Source: Clostridium sp. CAG:389 (GTDB lineage Bacteria; Bacillota; Clostridia; TANB77; CAG-508). From it: 38,170 nt of DNA. Below the pieces are notes generated by a model that made no database searches, was not told the origin of the DNA, and saw only the letters and a program-made list of their open reading frames with translations. This document shows positions 32,559 through 38,170 of this stretch, one piece after another. Position numbers and translations under genes: made by a program. Position 1 is the first letter of the stretch. Each line of letters begins with the position of its first letter. The stretch lies in assembly GCA_000438255.1 (NCBI GenBank), contig FR901881.1, positions 15,026 through 53,195 of the forward strand, in the 5' to 3' direction.

Positions 32559-33050
32559 CTAATAATTATTTTTGTCTATATTATATTTTACATTTAAAAT
32601 ATTTTCTTGTTCATCTACTTTAATATACATATTAAAACTATAATTATCATCTAGTAATCCTTTTATAAAAAATTTATCTAAAATCATTATATTAGATAAT
32701 ATTTTTTCTTTTTGCAATAATTTTTGTATATTTATCCATTCTGATGTATTTTCTTCAAATTCTTGTGGCTCCCCAACATATTCCTCTGTAATAAATGCTT
32801 CAAATATAAATTGTCTATCTGGATATTCTACTGTCATTTTTCCTTTATGTTTTAATTTTTTTATGTCTATTCCTGTTTCTTCTTTCATCTCCCTAATTGC
32901 AGTTTGCTTAGGTGTTTCTCCTTCTTCAATTTTTCCTCCTGGTATGTCATAGTATCCTTCTTTTTTGTTTCCTTTTTTATATTTGGTGACTACCACTTCA
33001 CTATCTTTTATTAAATAACATCTTACTGCTTTTCTCGTTGGTTTATTCAT
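32559..33050 (-). CDS. Nudix hydrolase
   Basis: A 163-residue Nudix protein. The complete Nudix box starts at Gly39: GGKIEEGETPKQTAIREMKE, followed by ETGIDI. Such enzymes cleave nucleoside diphosphates linked to a second moiety; substrate unknown. The N-terminal KAVRCYLIKDSEVVVTKYKK is typical of MutT-like members. It lies 13 bp after the UDG-like gene, so the two are probably co-transcribed. Confidence 0.9.
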   Translation of the reverse strand: MNKPTRKAVRCYLIKDSEVVVTKYKKGNKKEGYYDIPGGKIEEGETPKQTAIREMKEETGIDIKKLKHKGKMTVEYPDRQFIFEAFITEEYVGEPQEFEENTSEWINIQKLLQKEKILSNIMILDKFFIKGLLDDNYSFNMYIKVDEQENILNVKYNIDKNNY

Positions 33051-33063
33051 AGCTTCTCCTTTA

Positions 33064-33654
33064 CTATTTTTTTATTATCTTCCTTATTGTATTCCTTATT
33101 TCATGAATTCTTTCTTGTAAAAACTGTGGATGTTCTTTTAGCCATTTCTTATTTAATGGTGATGGATGTGGCAATACAATCGTTTTTTTACCATTCCATA
33201 CATTGTCTTTAAAAATAAGTTCTTCATATATTTCATTTGGAAAAAATACTTTTGCTGCCTTTGCCCCAATAATAATATATATTTCATTATCTAATATTTG
33301 CAATTCTTTTTCAATCCATTTAGTCCAACAACATTTAGGTGGTTGTTTATCATTTCCATTTTTGTCTTTTCCTGGATAACAATGTGCTAATGCTCCAATA
33401 AAAAAATTATCTGTATTATAAAAATCATCATCTGTTATTTGATACCATTCATATTTTAAAGTTTTCCCACTCATATCTGTAAATGGTTTTAAGTTTTGAT
33501 GAACATTCTTAGATGGTGCTTGACTTATTTGAACTATTTTTGAATTTTGCTTTCCCCAGAAAATTGGATGTGGCTCAAAACCAAATTTTTCTTTGCAGTA
33601 ATTACATTCTTTTATTTTTTCTTTTAGTTGTTCAAATTTTATTTTTTGTTCCAT
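33064..33654 (-). CDS. Uracil-DNA glycosylase superfamily protein
   Basis: A 196-residue protein of the UDG superfamily. Seen: CNYC (17-20), the motif-1 region VQISQAPSKN (41-50), FIGALAHCYPG, KCCWTKW, and the motif-2 region LPHPSPLN. The four cysteines (C17, C20, and those in HCYPG and KCC) suggest an iron-sulphur cluster as in family 4 UDG. Motif 1 has QAPS where classical family 4 enzymes have GEAPG, so the uracil-excising activity is uncertain. It is flanked by MazG-like and Nudix genes at 12-13 bp. Confidence 0.8.
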   Translation of the reverse strand: MEQKIKFEQLKEKIKECNYCKEKFGFEPHPIFWGKQNSKIVQISQAPSKNVHQNLKPFTDMSGKTLKYEWYQITDDDFYNTDNFFIGALAHCYPGKDKNGNDKQPPKCCWTKWIEKELQILDNEIYIIIGAKAAKVFFPNEIYEELIFKDNVWNGKKTIVLPHPSPLNKKWLKEHPQFLQERIHEIRNTIRKIIKK

Positions 33655-33666
33655 TTTGCTCCTATT

Positions 33667-33978
33667 CTACTTATCAAACATATTTTTTCTTTTATATTTT
33701 TCACAATTAATTTTTTCTTTCAAATATAAACATTCTTGTAAATCTATATCATTTATATTAGCTATACAAACTATATAATATAATACATCTGAAAGTTCTT
33801 CTTCTATTGTTCCCTTTATCGTTTCGCCTTTTTCCATTCTTTTGTTTTTTCTTACAACTTCTGCAAGTTCTCCCACTTCTTCCATTAATTTTAACATGTA
33901 CTTATCGCTTGAATTGTTTTTATGGTCTATATTTTTTATACATTCTTGTAATTTTTTGATACTTAATTCTTCTTTCAT
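33667..33978 (-). CDS. MazG-like nucleotide pyrophosphohydrolase
   Basis: A 103-residue all-alpha protein of the MazG/NTP-PPase type. The metal-binding EExxE (Glu33, Glu34, Glu37 in MEEVGEL) and ExxD (Glu61, Asp64 in EELSDVLYY) motifs are both present. Such enzymes hydrolyse NTPs or dNTPs to monophosphates. GAGGAG precedes the start. It lies 12 bp before the UDG-like gene, in keeping with a nucleotide-sanitising group. Confidence 0.85.
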   Translation of the reverse strand: MKEELSIKKLQECIKNIDHKNNSSDKYMLKLMEEVGELAEVVRKNKRMEKGETIKGTIEEELSDVLYYIVCIANINDIDLQECLYLKEKINCEKYKRKNMFDK

Positions 33979-34043
33979 AAATTTTATCTCCTCATTTTAT
34001 AAAAGTCTTTTACATTTTTTTGTTTCATTATCTCGCTAACTTC

Positions 34044-34481
34044 TTAGTTCTCAAATATTTCTTGTAGCTTTTTTCCTACTTCATAACCCTTTTTATAAAA
34101 ACTATCTAATGACATATTTAAATAATCATATCTATAACATAATTCCATTGTTATAGGTCCATTATAATTACACTCTTTTAACTTGTTTATTACATATTCC
34201 CAATTTATTGTTCCATCAAATGGTAATAGGTGTAAATCATCTGATTTATCATTATCATGTAAATGTATCGCAAAAATTCTGTCTTTGAAGAAATCGAAAT
34301 TAAATTCATCATCAAAATGAACATGATAGTGCCCTGCATCAAAGCAAATACCTACATTTTCATCTTTTATATTTTCTAATACATATTCTAAATAACCTTT
34401 AATTTTTGTATTTTCAAATGCAACTTTTATATTCAATTCTTTTGCATATTCTATAATTTTTCTAATTCTATTTAATCCAAT
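34044..34481 (-). pseudogene. 5'-truncated sugar-phosphate isomerase/epimerase
   Basis: The C-terminal half of a TIM-barrel isomerase/epimerase of the AP-endonuclease-2 type. Seen: RKIIEYAKELNIKVAFENT, then GICFDAGHYHVH, IFAIHLHDNDKSDDLHLLPF and GPITMELCYRY, with metal-binding His and Asp residues. The N-terminal half (about 120 residues) is missing: a TAG precedes Ile at 34481, and the DUF523 stop codon lies only 28 bases beyond that TAG. Translation could begin only at a TTG at 34436 without a good site. It appears to be a deletion remnant. Confidence 0.75.
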
Positions 34482-34511
34482 CTAGGCTATTTTGTGTAAA
34501 ATACTATAATA

Positions 34512-34937
34512 TTAAATTTCATCTGGAGTAAAAACTTCAATTCCATTTTCTATTAAAAGGTCTGCCAATATACCATTTCCATCTATTAATTTATTATCAA
34601 AATTTCCACTATAAATTTTATTAACTCCACAAGACGGGCTTCTTGGCTGAAGTATCGCTTTATTGATATTTAAGCTTTTAGCTAATTTTAATACTTCTAT
34701 TGCTCCTCTTTCAAAATTTTCTGTAACATCATTTCCTTCATTATCAATTGCATATCTTTTTCCATCAATAACTTTAAGTTCCACAGGTTTTCTTGGTGTC
34801 TTTAATCCTCCTAGTTGTTCTGGACAAATTGGTATAGCTTTTCCTTCCTTTACTAAATCAAAAATCTTTTGATTAAAATTATTGCCTCCACTATATTTGC
34901 AATTTATTCCTACTAAACAAGCACTTACAAGTATCAT
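34512..34937 (-). CDS. DUF523 family protein
   Basis: A 141-residue protein of the DUF523 family. Seen: the N-terminal MILVSACLVGINCKYSGGNN, then PICPEQLGGLKTPR, DVTENFERGA and LQPRSPSCGV; the conserved cysteines (Cys7, Cys13, and those in ICPE and PSCG) suggest metal or FeS binding. The function of the family is not established. Its ATG overlaps the stop of the upstream Nudix gene as TAATG. Directly downstream lies the truncated isomerase. Confidence 0.88.
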   Translation of the reverse strand: MILVSACLVGINCKYSGGNNFNQKIFDLVKEGKAIPICPEQLGGLKTPRKPVELKVIDGKRYAIDNEGNDVTENFERGAIEVLKLAKSLNINKAILQPRSPSCGVNKIYSGNFDNKLIDGNGILADLLIENGIEVFTPDEI

Positions 34938-35329
34938 TACATTAGATCTCTTTCTACTAAATTTGGTATAACATGTTCTCCTAAAATACTACCTACTTTT
35001 ATTCCATTTTTCTTATAATCTTTATCAATCCATATTGCTTCTTTAATTTCATTTTTGCATTTTATTTTTCCTTTTATTTCAGCTAAATATGTTTGGACAT
35101 GAATAGGCTCATCTGAAAAACAAGCAATATCATCATATCCACCTAGAAATTCAGCATTTACTAATTCTACATTTAACTCTTCATCTAGTTCTCTTTTTAA
35201 TGTTTCAAAATCTGTTTCATTTCCTTCACGTTTTCCTCCTGGAATTATACATTCTTCCCTATTATTCTTTTTTCTTTGAACAAGGATTTTTTTATCTTTT
35301 AAAATTACTCCACCAACTTTATCTATCAT
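34937..35329 (-). CDS. Nudix hydrolase
   Basis: A 130-residue Nudix protein. Its box starts at Gly32: GGKREGNETDFETLKRELDE, then ELNV, with all key Gly, Glu and Arg positions. The N-terminal MIDKVGGVILKDKKILVQRK is typical of small MutT-like enzymes. Substrate unknown. It is coupled to the DUF523 gene by a one-base overlap. Confidence 0.9.
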   Translation of the reverse strand: MIDKVGGVILKDKKILVQRKKNNREECIIPGGKREGNETDFETLKRELDEELNVELVNAEFLGGYDDIACFSDEPIHVQTYLAEIKGKIKCKNEIKEAIWIDKDYKKNGIKVGSILGEHVIPNLVERDLM

Positions 35330-35393
35330 ATTTTTATTACCTTTCTATCATTTTATACTTTTAAATCAGAACATTCTTTCTTCTTATTTCCTT

Positions 35394-36200
35394 TTATAAT
35401 TCAATTTCATCCAAATCATTTGGAACATATACATTGCCATTAAAATATTCTTTTGCTTCTTTAGTAAATAATTCTTTTCTTGTTTCTATATTATTATCGA
35501 TGCAATGCCATAATAATAAGTTCTTTATATTTAAAGTATTCATTGCAATAGAAACATCTTTTACTGTAGAATGATTCTTTTCATGTGGTTTTACCTTATA
35601 TTTGTCTTTTTCTAAACACATTGCTTCATGTAGTACCCAATCTGAATTTTCTATTTTTGAATACACATTTTTACTACAAGGAACGTCTCCTAAAAAAGCT
35701 AACGTTTTTCCAGAATTTAGGATTATCTTAAATCCATACTGAATACATTCGATAGATTCTGTATCAATTGCTTCTACTTCATAACCTATAATATTAAATT
35801 TTTTACCATTATTACAAAAATGATATTTCACAATTTCTTTATATAAATCTTCGTGTGCTTTATGAAATGTTGCACTAATAAACATATCAATTATCTGTTT
35901 TATTTCTTCAGCACAATATATATTTAATATACCATCATAATTACTTTTTCTATGTTGTTGCATGATATATCTTAAAAGTGGTATTATTCCCCATAAATGA
36001 TCTATGTGTTTATGAGATATAAAAATATCATGTATTTTATTTATATTAATATTTTTGGCTTTTAAATGATTTAATATTTGATTACCACTTCCAGTATCAA
36101 TCAATAAGTAATTACCGTTTGTATTTTCAAGTAACGCACTTAAACTATAACAATTTATTGTTAGTCCACTACCAGTTCCTAAAACTATTAACTTTTCCAT
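35394..36200 (-). CDS. Metallo-beta-lactamase fold hydrolase (RNase Z-like)
   Basis: A 268-residue MBL-fold protein. Zinc ligands: HKHIDH at 63-68, the Asp in LAFLGDVPCS and the late His in LLLWHC. The N-terminal LIVLGTGSGLTINCYSLSA resembles RNase Z and related phosphodiesterases. It lacks a visible RNase Z exosite arm, so it is probably a phosphodiesterase of unknown substrate. It sits between two Nudix genes. Confidence 0.85.
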   Translation of the reverse strand: MEKLIVLGTGSGLTINCYSLSALLENTNGNYLLIDTGSGNQILNHLKAKNININKIHDIFISHKHIDHLWGIIPLLRYIMQQHRKSNYDGILNIYCAEEIKQIIDMFISATFHKAHEDLYKEIVKYHFCNNGKKFNIIGYEVEAIDTESIECIQYGFKIILNSGKTLAFLGDVPCSKNVYSKIENSDWVLHEAMCLEKDKYKVKPHEKNHSTVKDVSIAMNTLNIKNLLLWHCIDNNIETRKELFTKEAKEYFNGNVYVPNDLDEIEL

Positions 36201-36218
36201 ATTTTTTTCACCTTTTTC

Positions 36219-36653
36219 TTAATCTTTTAAAATATCAACAATATCAATAGGTGCAACTAAATTATTATTTTGGTTAATTACTGCTGTTCTAACATAATTT
36301 CCTCTTAACATACTTTCCATTTTATTAACTATTTCATCATAATCAAACCATTTAACATCTAAAATTTCTTCTTTATCAAACTCAATATTTTCATTAATAA
36401 GTTTAGCATTAAAAACAATCATTACAAATAAATCGTCTTCTAAAATTCTATTAGCAACATAGCAAACTCCGTCTAGTTTAACATCACAACCTGTTTCTTC
36501 TTTTATTTCTCTAATTGCTCCTTGCTCTAAACTCTCGTTAAAATCTAAATGTCCTGCTGGAAAATTCCATTTTTCATAACATTTTTTCTTCGCTTCTTGT
36601 ACTAACAAATATTTTCCTTCTTTTTCTATAATTCCACCTACTATTACTTTCAT
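36219..36653 (-). CDS. Nudix hydrolase
   Basis: A 144-residue Nudix protein. The box begins at Gly34: GHLDFNESLEQGAIREIKEE, then TGCDV; Ala33-Gly34 precede as usual. WNFPAGHLD is typical of the phosphatase NudJ-like group. The ATG at 36653 follows GGAGG; an in-frame TTG at 36671 overlaps that site. It is the second of the tandem Nudix genes here, 29 bp from the next. Confidence 0.9.
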   Translation of the reverse strand: MKVIVGGIIEKEGKYLLVQEAKKKCYEKWNFPAGHLDFNESLEQGAIREIKEETGCDVKLDGVCYVANRILEDDLFVMIVFNAKLINENIEFDKEEILDVKWFDYDEIVNKMESMLRGNYVRTAVINQNNNLVAPIDIVDILKD

Positions 36654-36682
36654 AATTTTGCTTTCCTCCAATTATATTTCTT

Positions 36683-37213
36683 TTAAATATCTAAATAATA
36701 CTCAAGTATTCTTCTATCTCTTAAAACAACAAATTTTGTTGCATAAACATCTTCATATTGTGCGTCTTTTAAATCATTTATGCAATTTTGTATTAATTCT
36801 AATGCCTCAATAGGCTCAACCCATAATAATTTTGCTCCTTCATCTTTTTCTTTTTGCGTCAAATTTAATTTTTGAGTATCTTCAATAACCTTTGATACAA
36901 AAATATATGAGATTTGTTTAAAATTGTTTTTATATTTGTATTCTTCAGTAACACCTAAATATTTTATTATCTCAACTTTGCATCCCGTTTCTTCTGCAAC
37001 TTCACGATAAAAAGCATCTTCTGGATTTTCATTTTCTTCAATGCCACCTCCTGGCAATTTATATTCATGTTTATTTGCTTTATTAAAAATTGCAATTTTT
37101 CCATCTTCTCGAATTACTATTCCTCTTGCACCTTTTCTTAATTGTGGCTTTTCCATATCACAAAATTTAAGTCCAAAGTCATTATCTGTTATTTTTGTAA
37201 TTAATTTTTCCAT
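36683..37213 (-). CDS. Nudix hydrolase
   Basis: A 176-residue Nudix protein with an N-terminal extension of about 25 residues. The box is GGGIEENENPEDAFYREVAE followed by ETGCKV, near residues 55-80. The C-terminal part (YEDVYATKFVVLRDRRILEY) is not shared with the neighbouring Nudix proteins, so the genes are not recent duplicates. AAGGAGG precedes the ATG. The substrate is unknown. Confidence 0.9.
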   Translation of the reverse strand: MEKLITKITDNDFGLKFCDMEKPQLRKGARGIVIREDGKIAIFNKANKHEYKLPGGGIEENENPEDAFYREVAEETGCKVEIIKYLGVTEEYKYKNNFKQISYIFVSKVIEDTQKLNLTQKEKDEGAKLLWVEPIEALELIQNCINDLKDAQYEDVYATKFVVLRDRRILEYYLDI

Positions 37214-37260
37214 TTAACTCCTCCTTAAGATTATTATTTTTTAAATAATAATTTTAAACA

Positions 37261-37782
37261 TTACAAACTTCTAATATATTGGAACAATTTTTCAAATTCT
37301 TCTTTATGTATTAAAAGTCCCTCTGCTTTTTCTTCCACAATTTTTTCTAGATCCTTATATAAAACATACTTAACCTCTGATACTTCATCATCTTCAAAAG
37401 TGTATTCTTCTATTTTTTTATTACATCTTAATAAATACACATAAGCAAATTCCATATTTTTAGGATTTTTTGTGCTTTTAATCGTTGCAATATATTGTAA
37501 ATCTTTTTCTTCTGCTTCAACTCCTAATTCTTCTTTTAGTTCCCTTATTGCTCCCTCAATTACACTTTCTCCTGCTTTTATATGTCCTGCTTCAGATATA
37601 TCCCAGCAATTAGGATATGATTTCTTATTCGCACTTCTTTATTGTAATAATAATTCATTTTTGTCATTTATAATCCAAACATGTGCTGTTCTATGAAAAT
37701 CGCCTTCTTCATGTGCTTTTCCCTTTTCTTTTATTTGTCCTGTTGGATTATTATTTTCATCAAATATATCTATATATTACAT
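37261..37782 (-). pseudogene. Nudix hydrolase gene with two in-frame TAA codons
   Basis: One uninterrupted frame of 173 codons that encodes a Nudix protein of the isopentenyl-diphosphate isomerase/YfcD-like kind: IDIFDENNNPTGQIKEKG, FHRTAHVWIINDKNELLLQ, RSANKKSYPNCWDISEAGHI and a Nudix box GESVIEGAIRELKEELGV. AGGAG and ATG (37780-37782) are intact. Codon 2 is TAA (37777-37779) and codon 48 is TAA (37639-37641), the latter where the family has Lys after LLLQ. There is no frameshift. Only the last 64 residues (from Met at 37455) would be open, without the Nudix box. Confidence 0.82.
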
Positions 37783-37906
37783 AAGCTCTCCTCTTTCCTT
37801 ATTGCTATTACTATATCACAAATTCCTTAATTATTCCATAGTTTACATTTATTTCTATTGTTTTTCATCGTGATAGGGGTATTTTGCTGGGGTAAAGTAT
37901 AAAAAT

Positions 37907-37932
37907 AAGACTACTTATTTTCTTGTAGTCTT
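37907..37932 (-). terminator. Terminator of the decayed gene at the right edge
   Basis: Stem AAGACTAC/GTAGTCTT (37907-37914 and 37925-37932) followed on the minus strand by ATTTTTAT. It lies 22 bases past the stop of the remnant at 37955. The stretch 37783-37906 holds no gene. Confidence 0.75.
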
Positions 37933-37954
37933 ACTCCTATCTATATTCTATAAT

Positions 37955-38064
37955 TTAATTTCTATTTGCTTGTTTCGGGTCATGAGGAATAAACTCATTT
38001 TTGTTTTTTCTATTATGTTTACCCCCTATCTGTATAGTTTCAAAATAGCTCCCTTTTAAATAAT
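37955..38064 (-). pseudogene. 3' remnant of an unidentified gene
   Basis: An open stretch with no start codon, bounded by TAG, encodes a protein-like end: YLKGSYFETIQIGGKHN and then NEFIPHDPKQANRN. Further upstream (38065-38160), in another frame, a short piece includes MAVDWCQKNNIEYEV followed by TAA. Together they look like the decayed 3' end of one gene with stops and a frameshift. No family is recognised with confidence. Confidence 0.45.
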
Positions 38065-38170
38065 CCTATTATTTTTTATGTTGATAGTAATATTTTTATA
38101 GTTAAAACATCTTATACTTCATATTCAATATTATTTTTCTGGCACCAATCTACGGCCATATTTTAAAAAA

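Noticed and set aside
37261..37782. Reassignment or read-through of TAA as a sense codon
   Set aside because: Many intact genes in the window end in TAA and none of the others has internal TAA codons, so two nonsense mutations or sequencing errors are simpler.
31758..37782. Integron-like cassette array
   Set aside because: The gaps between these genes are mostly under 70 bp and hold ribosome sites but no shared recombination-site-like hairpins, and there is no integrase gene.

Overview
The window is very AT-rich, low-GC DNA typical of an anaerobic, spore-forming Firmicute of the Clostridia, possibly an uncultivated gut lineage. This rests on a SspH-type small acid-soluble spore protein, rubrerythrin, the yicC-remA-rpoZ-gmk block, an RNHCP zinc protein, a large U32/DUF3656 protein and strong Shine-Dalgarno sites. 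No rRNA or tRNA gene, CRISPR array, transposase or integrase was recognised. Nearly all genes lie on the minus strand; only three (19588-22053, 26662-26850, 28686-29081) are on the plus strand.

Layout. (1) 1-10913: a minus-strand Wzx/Wzy-type capsule or exopolysaccharide operon, read from right to left. It runs from an initiating sugar-phosphate transferase through GT2, GT4, a glucuronyl C5-epimerase-like protein, a DUF4422 transferase, a Wzy-like polymerase, UDP-galactopyranose mutase, an acyltransferase and a Wzx-like flippase to UDP-glucose dehydrogenase, and ends at a 25-bp-stem terminator. Ugd plus the epimerase suggest glucuronate, possibly converted to iduronate; Glf suggests galactofuranose. 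Its leader is odd: a 96-bp exact copy of part of the neighbouring vanZ gene, a (TG)12 tract, a hairpin and two good promoters. (2) 10914-12514: VanZ-like and LytR-CpsA-Psr proteins; the latter probably attaches the polymer to the wall. (3) 12562-16658: a housekeeping operon (rsmE, a Lys/Thr-tailed membrane protein, yicC, remA, rpoZ, gmk, a small membrane protein). (4) 16811-19327: a rubrerythrin split by a 149-bp internal duplication, and a long unknown protein. (5) 19588-24221: a U32/RlhA-like protein, a large inverted repeat, an RNHCP protein and a TGS-nucleoside kinase. (6) 24318-26850: a Wzz/BY-kinase with a coiled-coil tail, divergent from sspH. (7) 26950-30383: a KilA-N protein, a small ORF, two divergent unknown genes and a GH144-like glucanase. 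(8) 30493-38170: an MFS protein, then a tight minus-strand series of HD, Nudix, UDG-like, MazG-like, DUF523 and MBL proteins. This series holds four intact Nudix genes plus a fifth with two in-frame stops, a truncated sugar isomerase and a decayed gene end at the right edge.

How it fits together: the capsule operon, the LCP protein and the distant BY-kinase form a surface-polysaccharide system. The right-hand series looks like an accessory nucleotide-housecleaning region undergoing gene decay. The least expected structure is the rearranged capsule-operon leader at 10555-10913.
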